The notes: generated by a model not told the origin, from the letters alone. A stretch of 64,000 bases of DNA from Chimonanthus salicifolius (GCA_013350335.1 CM023538.1:52930769-52994768); one strand, 5' to 3'. Shown: positions 1 to 12,426, counted from the stretch's first letter. Made by a program: numbers and translations.

Positions 1-775
1 TCGAGATTTTGGGTTTTAAGCGGGCCCATGGTGGCCCCTCCATGTGCTTAGGATTTTTACTGACTAGATATGGTTGGGTCCTAGGCTGCCAAATGTTAGA
101 TCCAAAGTTGGTCATAAGAGATGTTAAAGTCCATAAGATGATTTCCGCAAAGGCTCAATATTGTGTTAGAAAAAAAAAATCTCACGTCAGTGGGCCCGGA
201 GGGTCGGTGCATGACAATTGCTGTATTCTTGGTTCCCAACTGCGCAATGATCAATCCACGAACCTTGGCTTTTGTGTTCTCCCCTCTCCTCCTTCCTGTT
301 GTGGTTGGTTCACTTTGCTTTCATGCCAGCAGGTTCTCAGTTTCTATTTGAGGAAGAACATTTTGGTGGATCGGATTCTTCTACAAGATCATGAAACCTT
401 CTCTGCTATCACTTCCCCCTCCTCTTGTCAGTGGCGTCTCAAGACTCATGCTCGTGTTGTTGCTGACCTCATCGATTGCTTGAAAATTAAACACGTGTAC
501 ATTGCTAAGAAGAATGACTCCTATTTTTTGAGTCTTAAAGCCTAGATTAATAGTTTGAGCACTCCCATTTTGTCTAAATTTGCTTTAGGAGCCTTTGCTG
601 ACTTATAGGTTCTTTTTTGCTCCCATGGGGTGTCTCCTTTTGCTTTGTGGCCTGGACCTGACTGTGGGATTTTCTTCTTTGCTCTTGGCTCATGATTTGA
701 GTCCATTTTTGTATATTTGTTCAAAGTTTTTTCTCCAGTTTTGAATGAATCTTACCCAATCGTTCAAAAAAGAAA
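1..775 (+). mobile_element. LINE (L1-like) 3'-end remnant
   Basis: The open frame from 9 to 545 ends in a stretch (about residues 142-178, from QWRLKTHARVV to YFLSLKA) that resembles the C-terminal RNase H part of plant LINEs. It is followed by about 230 bp of non-coding sequence that stops in a 'cccaatcgttcaaaaaag' A-rich tail near 755-780, a typical plant LINE 3' end. No reverse transcriptase is present, so this would be a truncated or decayed copy cut by the window edge. The assignment rests on layout and weak similarity only. Confidence 0.4.
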
Positions 776-3165
776 TAATAATATGGTGTAGCATGTTAAG
801 TTACCTTAGCATACTCTTAAGTAACCTATCATATTGCTAATGAGTCAAATTGATAGAGTAGCATTTATTTAATGATTCCTAAGTTTTATTTTTTCACAAG
901 ACTTTGGTCCTCTTAAGTCTTAATCATTAGTCTAGACTCATTCATTCTAAACACCTGGTCTTGAGATTTCAAACATGTTTGGTTCATTGAAAAAAGATTT
1001 CAAACAAAGCTTCACCATTGCTCTCTTTTATGGACTTCAATTTTGGATTATCAATTTTAAGCCATAGTGATGAAGGCCCATAGGCGAAATTGCTGAATTC
1101 TTCCAAGGTATTCAACACAATCTTGATTTTAGAGTTAAAATTCTACAAGTCACATCAATGAAAATTTGAAATTAGTTCAATTTAATTGAGGGAACCCAAT
1201 TTCAAAATGACTAATTGAATTCAAATGAGAATCCTCAAATTTCTTATAATTTGGAATTCCATCAAAGACAATGGATTACACAAACCTAGTTTCACTCAGA
1301 AGAAATTAGGAAAAGGCTCAAATCTCATGAGGAATTAGACACACTGCAAATTCACTCTCTAAAATTGAATTTAATCAATTAAATTCTAGAATAATTAACC
1401 GTAAGAATAATAAAGAGACATTAAACTAGAACATAAAACACCAAAGAGAGATAACTTACCTCTTGAACTAAAGAGAGAACTTGAAAACTCAGACTAAGAT
1501 GATCCCATGGATGTGCAAGCCGTCTATTTATACTAGTCATGGGGTAAATAAAATATTACAACAAAATCCATAGAGGGGATAGACGCCACCTCCTTTCTAA
1601 ACCCAATCTTTGCTAAAAAACATTACATCCAATCACTAATGGACATGTGTCTTTATTACATTATTATTTGAGTTAAAAAATAAAATGAAAACAAAAAATA
1701 ACCCATGGATGTGTGCCCAAGCCTTTTCAAAATTGAGAGAATTGGTTGCTAAACTTAGGTGTGAATGAAATCTTCATGATAGTGATTGAAGAGGTGGAAA
1801 ACTTAATCACGCAACTCACCCTTGCTCCATGCAAATAGGCCTCTAAAAATGAGCTTTTAAGGCCCAAAACAACATAAATCAGGCCCTTAATCATATGTCT
1901 ATGGTATGGGCTCTTCATTTCACCAATTTAGGCCCATTTTGACACTTTAAGTGGACTCCTATTTCCTCCATCAAATTGATCATGGAGTATTAACACAAAT
2001 TCCAGAATTTCATCAAAATCTTCATCAATTGGGCCTTCTAGGATGTCTTCATCACATAATAGATTCAGATCCTCAAGAAATGGTTCATCTAGATGATTAG
2101 AACATATGCAAAATGTCCCCTATTTTCTTTTTTCTCACTCAATCTTTCATTGTAACAAATAACTGCCTATTTAGTTAGCCTTCACACTAAGTTTTGCCCT
2201 AGTAACCTTTTTCATTGAATCTTTCGTGTACCTTGAGGGGCTATTTGCAATTTCTTAGAGGAAATTAATTCCAGAACCCCATAAACTTTGCATCGTGTTG
2301 CCTATGAAAACTTTGCATAAAAAAAATCTTATTTTCACAAAAAATAATGAGATGTCATCTCGCCTTGCGAGGAATATGTCCCTCTTTTCCTCATTAAATC
2401 TTCCTATCTCCCTTCATAGGAAATGCTTTTTTTGGAAAGAAAAAAAAGAAAAATATCTCATGTTTTTTGCTTTTGACAAAGAGACTTTTTTCCATAGAAG
2501 AAGAAAGTGATTTTCATTAATCTTCATTTTTCATGAGTCTAAATAATGACAAACAATGTCTAAAGAAACACCAAAAGGACATAAAATGATAGAATGTAGG
2601 GTTGGGGAAAAAAGTTCTTAAAATGGGAGATGTATTGATACAAATTTAAAGGAATTCTTTTGAGAGTTTTGGATTGGTTCATGGTTCTTTAACCTTTGTT
2701 TCTCATGTTTCAAATTCTTTTTTCATTACTTTTAGACTTTTAGTACCGCTTTCTTCTCTTTTATCTCTCTTTCTTCTCATTTTGTTTTATTCTTTTCTAT
2801 ACGACTTGATCTCATTTCAATTTGGTTCGTGCCTTCTTTGTCGTTTTAGGGTTATTTCGAAAAACCAATCATTCATGTCTATCTCATTGAATAGCTTAAG
2901 GGTCCTGAGAGGGTTTAATGTGGTTGCTCAGAGAAAATCATGGTAAATTCATTTCGGTGTGGTTCAATATGGGTAGCAAGAAGGCTTTGACTTCCATCAT
3001 ATCATGAGACCAAGGCTTGAAAAAAATAAAATAAAGCAAAATGGCAAGTGATGGCCTTTCTTTTCGCACCCTTAGATTACGTGCTAGCTAAGTTTGAGAT
3101 CACCTAAAACTTCACCTTATTTGGTTCAGTGTAGTAAGACAGGAAAAGCTCATTCAAGATGTGAT
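776..3165. other. AT-rich intergenic stretch, no gene recognised
   Basis: Only short open frames without recognisable domains are present. The minus strand around 1430-1535 has a TATA-like box followed by a CT-rich leader, which could be an old LTR, but no partner repeat or coding remnant was found. Confidence 0.5.
1523..1532 (-). promoter_or_regulatory. TATA-like box, minus strand
   Basis: Read on the minus strand this is TATAAATAGA, followed within about 90 bp by a CT-rich leader ending in 'caagaggtaag', which looks like a 5' UTR with a splice donor. It could be the promoter of an old LTR or of an unrecognised transcript. No open frame follows. Confidence 0.3.
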
Positions 3166-3356
3166 GATGTGAAATTGAAAGGGATAGGAATGATGGTGAA
3201 GAACCTGCCTCATGAAGCGAGTGTACTGGGTTCGAATCTCACTCTACTCCAAAGGGTCACTCCCTGTACTGTTTCTCGGTGTGTATAGACAGGGATGCTT
3301 GTAGATGTTTCGAAGACTAGTCAGATGATCTAAAAAGCCGTAACACCTTGATCATA
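3166..3356 (+). mobile_element. SINE, tRNA-derived
   Basis: A Pol III B-box-like sequence (GGTTCGAATC, 3229-3238) is followed by a body ending 'aacaccttgatc'. The 3' body (from 'aaagggtcactccctgtac' on) is clearly related to the element at 4405-4613, so both belong to one SINE family. The A box and the exact left end are not certain. Confidence 0.6.
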
Positions 3357-3359
3357 TAT

Positions 3360-4404
3360 ATAATGTGAATTTTCTTGCTCTTTTTATCTTTTCTTTAGCT
3401 TTTTTAAAAAAAAAAAAATTTTGAGGGAAGGTATTTTGCAAGTCTTCAGGTGTATTAGAAATGCATCATTGGCCCTAGTTTCTAATATGATCCTTTCAAT
3501 TGATTCCCAATGCCCAATGTCCAAACCATCCTTTTCTAGTTGCTAATGTTTTAGTGCTTTTGAAAATATGGGTCTCAACTTGAGCATGCTAGATGATCAA
3601 GCCCCTTAGTCATGATCCTAAATTCAGTTTCCTAATCAAGTACTGATTAAAAATTGATGGTATCTGTTTAATACTTAGTTGATGATTCATTGCTCTGACA
3701 AGAATTAGCCTAGTTGTCTGTCTCCCAACGTAGGGCTAATAGTCTTCATAACCTCTTTATCTAGAAAATGATCCTCAAGCTTTTGATCTAGGCTATGATA
3801 AAGTATCCTAGATGATTGATTGGGACTTGGCATTAGATGAAGCAAGCAATTTCTTTCTTTTAATTAAGCCTAAATGAATTAACAGGGTATATAGAACAAG
3901 AACAAACTGTTGGTGGATTTTTTTCCCCTATGAGAAATGGTAGTCACTCTCCAAACTTCAACTATGAATTCCTTATCTGGAGAGAACATACTTTTTCTGC
4001 TTTCATCGAGACAGAAACTACTGTTTGATCTACAACATGAAACTAGTCTCAATTATTGTTTGGGTGATCTTCTGTTCCTGAGTTCAGGTTCTGTAAATCC
4101 TACTGTGGAGCGCTAGTAATCTTTGCTTGGTTTGCTCTCGTTGGAATATCCTCCACAGTTTCTCTAAATGCATATTGGTTTTGGGATTCAAATATTAACA
4201 AATTATCTAAACTTAGCAATAGATTTCTCAAAATCTGGTTTACGAATAAGATAACGAAGATCTTGAGGATTTTGTACGTTTTTCTTATTTGAAATTTTTT
4301 CAAAAGAAAGGGCCATCTACAAGACAAAATCCACCTCTACAAGCACTTGAAGATATGCTGGTTTGTGTGCCAATGTTAATGGTATTGTTGGGCCATTCGA
4401 CGAG
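3360..4404. other. No gene or repeat recognised
   Basis: AT-rich sequence with only short open frames. The 75-residue minus-strand frame at 4100-4327 has no recognisable motif. Confidence 0.5.
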
Positions 4405-4613
4405 TTGAGATAAGTGATGCAATGTCAAAGGGTTGAGTGATGGCTAGGAACTCACTTTAGAAAGTGAGAGTCCTAAGTTTGATTTCCACTTAACCCCGAA
4501 GGGCCTCTCCCTATACAGTTACTTGGTGTGTGTGGGTGAGAGACTTGCACATACTCCAAGGATTAGTCGATTTCTCTAAGAGACCTAAACACCTTGATCT
4601 TAAAAAAAAAAAA
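4405..4613 (+). mobile_element. SINE with poly(A) tail, same family as 3166-3356
   Basis: A degenerate B box ('aagtttgatttcc') is followed by 'gaagggcctctccctatacag', 'ggtgtgtgtgggtgag', 'gattagtcga' and 'aacaccttgatct', then an A-run at 4602-4613. The order of blocks matches the SINE 1.2 kb upstream. Confidence 0.6.
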
Positions 4614-4676
4614 CATTAAGGGATTTCACACTTTAATCTTTATGACTTTAACCAAATTTGAAATCTTTAGTTGTTG

Positions 4677-4960
4677 GTGTTAGGATTGGGTATCCAACCA
4701 AAAGATTAGCCCATTAGATGTCATGACCCAAGTTCTTTATAAGTTCCTAAATCTCTCCCTTCACAACCAATGTAGATCGTCCTCGACCATCCCGTCCCGC
4801 TAGGGGATCCCCTGAATCCACATGGATTGGCTTGGCATATGGCTCTAATACCACTTTTTAGAAGTGAATATCGAGTCCAAAAGGTTAGCTCATTAGGTGG
4901 AGTGACTCATCCTTTATAAGTTCTTAAATTGCTCCCTTCACAACCAATGTGAGATTCATA
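4677..4960 (-). mobile_element. Old TRIM (miniature LTR retroelement)
   Basis: Two diverged direct repeats (about 4677-4770 and 4854-4960) share 'ttctttataagttc', 'ctcccttcacaaccaatg' and 'caaaaggttagc' type blocks. They flank about 85 bp that ends, read on the minus strand, with a primer-binding-like TGGTATTAGAGCC next to the right repeat. No clear TSD remains. The strand follows from the primer-binding site. Confidence 0.5.
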
Positions 4961-5640
4961 ACAGTCTCAACCATTGGCCCATTTCTATTCGGCAATTTAG
5001 AACCCAAATTTTCAAGGTGGGCTACTATTCCCTTAAAGGCTACACTCTCTACTCCGCTTTCAAATTTCTTTAAAGGGCCCGGCCCATCTTTCTTTTCCTA
5101 AGAGTTCATTTACTGCTAGCACTCTGTGACATCCTATGGTTTCTGGTCATTGATTTTCATCTAAAAATTCATCTTTTTACTTGAATTTCCAACCATCCTG
5201 TTGGAGGAGTAATTTCTTCCATGTTTCTTCTTCATGGCATGTGTCTTCTATCTTTCTGCTCAATTTTCTGAAACTTGTTTGGGTGAACAATTTCGTCGAG
5301 TACCTGTCATGCTAATATGTCCGATGTAATGAATCAATGATCGAGAGGAAAACTTTATTATTTTCAATTCAGTTGAATAGAATATTTTCATAGCAGCTTG
5401 CTCTGTGTGAGTATATCGAATCCAATAGACATTATAGTTTATATATTGATAATAATCCTCAGTGAGGATGTCAGCATTTTATATATCAAACGCAAATGTT
5501 GGTCTTGAAATATGTTGTGATTTATTGACGTGGACATCGAACTTAATGAGTCTAACAATGATTCGGTTAGATGAAATTGACGAGTTTGCTCTCTAAATTT
5601 ATGCTGGAATCAATGGAGAGAAGCAGGGATCAAACACAAT
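4961..5640. other. No gene recognised
   Basis: Moderately AT-rich sequence without coding or repeat signatures that I can support. Confidence 0.5.
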
Positions 5641-5644
5641 CCAT

Positions 5645-5871
5645 TGGACCCATTTGTACCCGAATATGGTCCATTTGCATCAATTCAGATCTGGACCCAT
5701 TTAACTCTTTTGGGGTCCAAAACTCAATAAACTAAGCCCATTTGCTACTACAATGGACCCATTTGTACCCGAATATGGGCCAATTTACATCAATTCAGAT
5801 GTAGACCCACTTAACCCTTTTTGGATCTAAAAGCTCAATATACTGAGCCCATTTTCTATTGTAATGGACCC
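5645..5871. repeat. Tandem repeat, about 110-bp unit, two copies
   Basis: The block starting 'tggacccatttgtacccgaa' occurs at 5645 and 5754, and a third partial start ('tggaccca') lies at 5865. Both full units contain 'catcaattcagat', 'ggacccattt/ggacccactt' and 'ctcaataaactaagcccatt' type segments. The units have diverged by scattered substitutions. No function is visible. Confidence 0.8.
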
Positions 5872-6675
5872 AACTCAAAAATTCATTTCAACAACTGAGT
5901 CATCAACCCATGTGGACACCACCCTTGATTTCAATTTAAAAAAAAAAAAAAACCTTTTTAACTCCGACAGACCTGTTTGTGACCAAGACCGAAAACCCAG
6001 GCTCTGTTTAGATAAAGGATAAATTTTACAGGAGTTATTTGGAGTTAATTTTAACAAAGGGTTATCTGGATATTATATATCCCTTGTCCTATAAAGGGTT
6101 TTCAAAAGTGAAGGTACCCCTTTAGTTACCAAACCGTTACCTCCATCCAAATGCAGCCCCAAAGAGGGAAATTCCTCCTCCACGTGCATTACCAAGTTGA
6201 GCTGCGTGTGGCCAACCATTGTGATGTTTAGAAACAGTAGGAAAGCCAGAGTCCTGGCAATAAGAACCTAAACGGTCGAGCTGAGTTTGGAAATCCACAC
6301 TAAGGAAACAGAGAGCAGTCAGCCAGAGGATTCTTCAGCGCCAACTGTGTCTGGACAAAGAGAACGAAGAAAGGAAAGAAGACCCAGATGCTACCAAGCC
6401 AACGATGAGAAGAAGAAGGAAGAAGGACGGCTGCAAATCCAGTTTCTGGCCGATCTTTTAGTTGATTTCTGGGACGTGTCTGACAAGGAAGAGAGATTGA
6501 GGTGGAATCAGATCTCATCCCAAAATCCAGGCGAAGGCCAAGTGAGAATCAGCCTGGAGAAAGACAAACAGAGAGAGCGATAGACAGACAAACTCGAAGC
6601 AGAGAAGGAAAATGAACCCGAGAGAGAGACGAACCCGCCCTCGCTGCGATTGGACAAAAAAGAGGATAAGACATG
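5872..6675. other. No supported gene; purine-rich open frame at 6287-6583
   Basis: A 98-residue plus-strand frame at 6287-6583 is rich in E, K and R because the DNA is purine-rich. I recognise no domain. Overlapping minus-strand frames are equally open, so I do not call a gene. Confidence 0.5.
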
Positions 6676-7021
6676 CATGGTTGCAATTCGGGTCGGGCGG
6701 ACCGGGTTTCGTTAAATCCAATCCGACACGAATTGATATATATAGAACTCGATCCGACCCGACCTGAATTCTCAACCCGAACTCTAGAACCCGACCTGAC
6801 CTGCATTATAAACCCATTTTAGCATAATTTTAGCCGAGTTAGGTCGGGTCTTGTCGAGTTAACTAGTAAAATCCTCAACCCGGTCCGACCCGAATTTCAT
6901 GTGGGTTTTTATTTTCTCAACCCGATCCGACCCATTGACCAGAAAGTCTCGACCCGACTTGCATGAATTCTTGGGCCGGGTCATGCAGGTCGGGCCAAAA
7001 CCCGACCCGAGTTGCAGCCCT
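6676..7021. mobile_element. hAT-like MITE made of repeated CGGGTCGGGT/ACCCGACC motifs
   Basis: The ends are inverted: 'catggttgcaattcgggtcg' on the left and the reverse complement of 'gacccgagttgcagccct' on the right. Imperfect 8-bp flanks (aagacatg, aagatacg) resemble a decayed hAT-type TSD. The interior repeats 'gacccgacct' and 'ccgacccga' several times and has no coding capacity. Confidence 0.55.
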
Positions 7022-7330
7022 AAGATACGCTAAGGAACTCGAGAGAGAGGAAGGAAAAAAGTGGAGAAGATCGAAGGAAGAGAGAGGAGCGAAGGGAGAA
7101 GGAGGAACACGCAAGAGGAAAATCGGAAATCCAACAGAGGCGTCGGTGGAAGAAAGATGGAAGGAGACGACTCAGTGTTACTGTACCCGTTCCCTACATT
7201 ACAATAACGCACGCGCTTCACTGTTGATTTATTTGTTTTTTTTTTTTTTCATTTTTAAGTAATTTTAAGGCCGATCAATATACCTATAACCCGGGCTTTG
7301 GGAAGACACATAGATGAGTTAAGTAGAATT
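7022..7330. other. No gene recognised
   Basis: Purine-rich sequence continuing the flank left of the MITE. It holds only short open frames and a T-run near 7230. Confidence 0.5.
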
Positions 7331-7334
7331 TTAG

Positions 7335-7437
7335 AGCATTAAATTCTTCTTTGAGTCTCCAAAGTTGGTGTCTCTTTTATTGATTTCTTTTGAATTTTAA
7401 TTTGATTTAATGTGTTTGAATTAAATTTTATTGTTGG
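7335..7437. repeat. Direct repeat flanking the nested cluster, left copy
   Basis: This segment ('ctccaaagttggtgtctctt', then 'tttgatttaatgtgtttgaa') recurs with small differences at 18697-18790. The two copies bracket about 11 kb of nested TRIM and LTR material. See the matching finding. Confidence 0.7.
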
Positions 7438-8078
7438 TGGCATTACAATCCACCCCCTTAGACCAGAGACGTCCCCTACTTTGTCATGTCACATTGATAG
7501 GGGTCCACACACAGGCGAACAAGTCACACAAGTAGAGAGCCTCCACAGTTTGAGTGTTGAATCATGCTCTGATATCACTTGTGACGACCCGACCCGACCC
7601 ATTACGATATTGTCTGCTTTGGGCCCCATACACCCTCACGGCTTTGCTTTAAGCTCAAGTGTCACACTAGAACCCAAAACACATTGTGCTAAAAGAGGTG
7701 AGAAGTTAGGCTTATATACTCCTCTCCACTTCTTGTCCTAAGCAATGTGGGACTTTGTGTGTACTCTCTCTGGCGCAAATCTCTCATGGCCGAACTCTCA
7801 CACAAACACCCTCCTTTGGTGCGGAACATTACAATTCCACCCCCTTTGGACAAGAGTCGTCCCCAGCTCTACCACTCTTATCTTCCCACACCTTTGTCCA
7901 AGAGTTGAACCGGGCTCTGATACTATCTGTAACGACCCGTCCCGCTAGCACAATATTATCCGCTTTGGGGCCTATATATGTAATACTCCGTGTTTGTGTA
8001 AGCATTGATGGAGAGAAAAAGTAGCAAGGTTGGGCGCTACTTATCCCACATTGCTTTACTGGTTTTTGAAACTCAATC
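7433..8078 (-). mobile_element. Head-to-tail TRIM array (LTR end, internal, LTR, internal, LTR)
   Basis: Read along the plus strand: the end of an LTR (...cattaca, to 7447), internal region 7448-7579, a full LTR 7580-7833 (tgtgacgaccc...cattaca), internal region 7834-7927, and the start of a third LTR (tgtaacgaccc...) at 7928. That third LTR is broken by the giant element at 8079. Each internal region carries, on the minus strand, a polypurine tract (ggggtggat or gggggtggaat) beside one LTR and a primer-binding-like 'tatcagagc' beside the other. There is no coding capacity. The two internal regions differ in length and sequence, so the array probably arose by recombination between related copies. 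Confidence 0.7.
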
Positions 8079-11000
8079 TGTCACGCCCCGACCCGAAGGG
8101 TGGGCCCGGAACGCGATTGATTTTTTTTTTTTTTTGAAAGATGAACTAAACCAACTTACACGCATTCTAATTGTGCCGGATCAACAATTGGGCCCAAGGG
8201 TCACACATGATCCCATCATGTGGACTCAAACATGTACCATATGCCTACCCCATAAAAATAGACATAACAACATCAACACAATAACATGCTCAAATCAAAT
8301 CCAACATTGATTAATACAAAGTATAAGAAAATCAACCATTGATTCATCATTCATGGTCACAAACAAAAGACTACAGCAGCGCCGTAGTCTCGATACAATA
8401 ATGTTTTTAAAGAACCAAGTACCACAACCAGTACTTCATAAAAACTAAAGGTTCCAAGAACCAGAAAGCACAAATAAGGGTATTCCCTCTTCATGGGAAT
8501 CCCAAACCACCGTCGCAACTAAACCACCCTACGTCTGAAAGAGAGGGTCCTCCTCCTCGGGTTCATTGTCTGAAAGGTGAGTGGTGTGAGCTAACTAGCT
8601 TCGTGAAGGAAATATAATAATGCAGTTTAAGTAAAATAACAGGTTAGCAACAGTTCAATAATACCATATGCTTGATAAAAATAAGCATAATCTCAAGTAA
8701 TACATCAACATCATCAAATACTGCCATTATCCACCGTAACGCCTGCAGACTACGCTGAGACCAGTATTAAGTCCCGACAAGGTCAAAATACATCGTTACA
8801 GGTACATCTCCGGCTCTGACTTAGCCAATACTGACACCGTCAAGTCAGGAACTGACGACAGCATGGTCCGCCCACGGTCCAGTAGACATAAACCATCTCT
8901 CCTATGGCCGATATTGGTTCAATAGCCTAGGTACGTGGAAGCAGTCTTACTCATACGATCAACATCGTAATATCACAATCATCATCAGCACTCTTACCAT
9001 AGTGCATCATGTATAGGCACATAAGTGGGTTCATCAATACTGAAACCATTCATTGCTCAATACTCATCTTATCATAAAACCTGTTTACAAAATTTGCAGA
9101 GTTAAGTTCCATCACCGTGATCGTGTGGTTACGCGGTCTCTGTTCAAACAACACACAAGTGCACAATCAATATACATAATAAATACGTACACATACGTAG
9201 TATTTGGAAATCATACGTTTTCCCACAAAATATCCAGGGTTCATGGAATTGAGTCTCCTACTTGGTTTCTATCCTTTTTAAATTATCATAATCCACAATA
9301 TCATAATAAATAAAAAAGAGCTCAGTCCAAAACTCATATTGTCTTCTGGGCATTGACCAGATTGATTTATTGAGTTAGGTCTAGATCCTCGGGTCACTTC
9401 TAGGTTGTCTTCTGGATAGGACCAGATCTGACATTTTGAATAGGCATCGAGGTCACCTAGTGCCCGACTATATAGCGTCGGCCTGAAAGTGAATCTCTCA
9501 GTTCCCGACCAATAGGGTTGGCCTGAAAGCGGATATAATAGTATTTACACTATAAATACTAAGAGAAAAGGGGTTAATACATTTTTAATTAACAAGGGGG
9601 TATAAATCATCACATCATAAATCACATCAAGTATTAATCAGATTAGACAAAAACGACCCTCAAATCACATTTTCATTTAAAAAATTGTGTTCCTCGGAAC
9701 ATCACCTCGGAACTGGGTACAGTGGCTTCGGATTATCCGAACCACACCTAATCTAAGTTACTGACCTTGAAACAGGGTCTGACTTCGGATCGTCCGAAGG
9801 TTGGGTCTTGGACCGTCCGAAGTCCATCCGAACCGATAAAAATAAATAAATCAGTCTCGGTGGGTCTGCATGCTTGGACCGTCCGAAGTCTGGGTTCGGA
9901 ACGTCCGAGTGGGTTCGGTCCTTCCGAGCATGGCACGGTGCATCCGAAAGGGTTTGGCTCGCCTCGGGCGTAACTGGTTTTCGGGTGAAGCTCGGAACGT
10001 CCGAGGGTGAAGTTGTCGGACCGTCAGAAGGTTCAGACCTTCCGAAGACAGACTCTCGGACCATCCGAAAGTCGTCTTCCTCCACTGTCTACACCAACAG
10101 ACAGTGACGGTAGACCAACAGTAAAATACGATTCCAGAAATGGAGGGTCTTCCGGACTCGGTTTTCACATCCGTCTGGTCTGATGGACTCCTCTGGGAGT
10201 CCTCTTTCCATAGGGAATGGTTTGGAGCTCAGAAGCTCACTAGGTCATCCGATTTAAACAGTGAAAGCTCACGGGTACATGAAACCCATGGTTTTTCCTT
10301 AGATTTAAAACTGATTTTTCTCAATCAAAACAGGGTCAAAACTTGATTTTCTGGATTCAAAACCGATTGAAATTGAAAGGAGAATGCAATGGATACCTTT
10401 GCTTAGGTTCCTGGGCTGAAATCTGAATTTTTGAAAATCTCCCTCTAAGCTTACTGTTACTGAAAAACAGAAGTTGGGGGGGGGTTCTCGGCTGAAATCA
10501 CAGAGGGAAAGCAGAAGAAGTTTTGCTGGGAGTTAGAAACCGATGGCTAAGGCCGGTTTATATAGATTTTTGGCCGGAAATCTGCTGCATGCGACGATGG
10601 GACAGGACTACGGGAAATCATCATTCGCCGAAAATCGGGCCGAGCAGCCAGTGCATGCGCCTGTATGCCGTGGGCAGATTTTTCTGCTGTTGCAGATCAG
10701 CCCTCCAATAATTTCTAAATTGCAGTTAAGTCCTGGTTTTAATAAAAACCGATTTTAAAACTAAAAGTAATAATTTAAAAACTCAAAAACTTGATCCAAC
10801 CTTATAGATAGGTTGGGTTTTGAAAGCCTTAACCACCATAAAAATTTTGGAATTTAACTCTCACTAAAAACCATTTATTTAAATAAAAACCATAAATTTA
10901 CATTATTTACTTAAATAAACAATTGTTAAAATAAAAAATTTAGAAACCTCATTTTGAAGTGAAATGAAATAACTAGACCATTCTTAAAGTGGTCTAACAT

Positions 11001-11381
11001 CAAATACCCTTTTCAGAATTTATCTCATTTTCGAAATTATTTAGAATAATTAAAACTCCCTTTCGGGGTTTTAACGGGCGGGATTTAAATACCATTTTTT
11101 GAAAATAAATTCATTTTAAAATCAGAAATGCAAATCCTTTATTAAGGAGAATATTATCTGTCAATAATATTCATATAACAATATAATTTATAAAAACATA
11201 ACTAAAAGCGGTAAATTACCAAAATGCCCCTCCAGCTGAACGGGCTGGATCACTGAGCTCACGGGCTAGGATTGGGCCACACTTGGGCTTTCCTCGAAGC
11301 CCTAACCAAAATCCTCGAGATTAACCGGTTAAATAAGAATTATTAAGCTAAGCTATGCCTAATCTGAGGCAGAGTATTACA
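8079..11381 (-). mobile_element. Giant solo-LTR-like element (Ty3/gypsy type), 3.3 kb
   Basis: It starts TGTCACGCCCC and ends AGTATTACA (TG...CA), and is flanked by a perfect 5-bp TSD, caatc (8074-8078 and 11382-11386). No gag, pol or second LTR is found inside, so it is best read as a solo LTR or LTR-only derivative. Read on the minus strand its start (TGTAATACTCTGCC) and its end (GGGCGTGACA) follow the same plan as the elements at 13135 and 56804. It interrupts a TRIM LTR, so it is younger than the array. It contains an unusual palindrome array at 9728-10066. Confidence 0.75.
9728..10066. repeat. Array of about 12 imperfect TTCGGA-N-TCCGAA palindromes
   Basis: Examples: tcggattatccgaa (9728), tcggatcgtccgaa (9785), ttggaccgtccgaa (9808 and 9874), tcggaacgtccga (about 9896 and 9990), tcggtccttccga (about 9915), tcggaccgtcaga (about 10016) and tcggaccatccgaa (about 10053). 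The half-sites are conserved while the central 2-3 bases vary and the spacing is irregular, unlike a simple satellite. Confidence 0.8.
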
Positions 11382-11386
11382 CAATC

Positions 11387-12421
11387 ATTTGAACCGGGTG
11401 AATTATTTTACTTAAACCCCATTATTTTCTAAATAATAAGGATAATATTAAGAAGTATAAAATATAATACACATGAAAATATGTTATCCTTTACATCGGT
11501 TGGCTAGGGACTTACAAGCTCATCTCCCACAAGCACCTACATAAGTTACTATGAGGAGCTTACAACCTCCTATCCTACAAGTAGCTTACAAAAGCAGCTT
11601 CATAACCACCTTCATTTGCATATTTAAGCAAACACAAGGCAAGGAACTTTCTTTCATGAATCCATTGTAAACTATTGTTCCATCTCCTTCCCTTGTTCTT
11701 CTCCATCTTCCCTTTCTCATCCTTCCTCCTACGTTGTTTCTCTGCAAAAGTAAGTTTTGGTGAAATTTTCGAAAGAGCCGAGACTCTGCCAAAACTCTCC
11801 TGGATGGTATCAATTTCATCAACTTTGTGGTAGGGAGTTCAATGTTTTATTTACATTAGTTAATTTAAGTAGATGATGGTTTGATTATTTAACTATACTT
11901 TGGTTTCTCTTTTTGAAAACATGTTATGATAATGTGGATTTTATAATTATGATTTGAATTATTTTACTTTAATTCATATGTATTTTCAACTATGTAATGT
12001 TTAATTCTGTGAAAAATATGATATTATAAAATGTTGATCTCATGATATGTCTTTTATGTAATTGGGATATTGTGGTATGACGCAAGCGTGGCCAAGGACT
12101 AACACCGGTTATGGAATTTAATATGCCACGAAGAACCTGGTCGGACCCGTTAAATTGGTTGAGATCCCATTATATGTGAATTATTGACATGTTATGCAAG
12201 GGTGTGCTATGTTGAGTTTGATTATGATAGGTGTATATGGGTGAGACTTATGGATTTGTTTTATATTTGAGGATGTCTTTTGAGACACATAGATTGATAT
12301 GATCGAGTGGTGTAGACCACATGGAATTGTGTGATGTGCTAGCCACCTCTGAATGATATATCTGATTAATTAAGATGTCAATAGATGTGTTTATTGGATT
12401 TGTGGATTCCACGTGATGAGT
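11387..12421. other. Unassigned repeat-like flank, no gene
   Basis: This stretch lies between the caatc TSD and the next TRIM. It has a possible TATA (catatttaagc near 11616) and resembles non-coding LTR sequence. It probably belongs to an outer, older element that continues at 17250, but I could not define that element's ends. Confidence 0.4.
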
Positions 12422-12426
12422 AGTAT

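Noticed and set aside
3229..3238. tRNA gene
   Set aside because: The B box (GGTTCGAATC) is isolated. No cloverleaf can be formed with upstream sequence; it fits a SINE. The same holds at 20699 and 40897.
6287..6583. 98-residue open frame
   Set aside because: It is charged and of low complexity because the DNA is purine-rich. No domain, and antisense frames are equally open.
9728..10066. CRISPR-like array
   Set aside because: The repeats are short, imperfect palindromes at irregular spacing inside a plant LTR. There are no unique spacers of constant length and the genome is eukaryotic.
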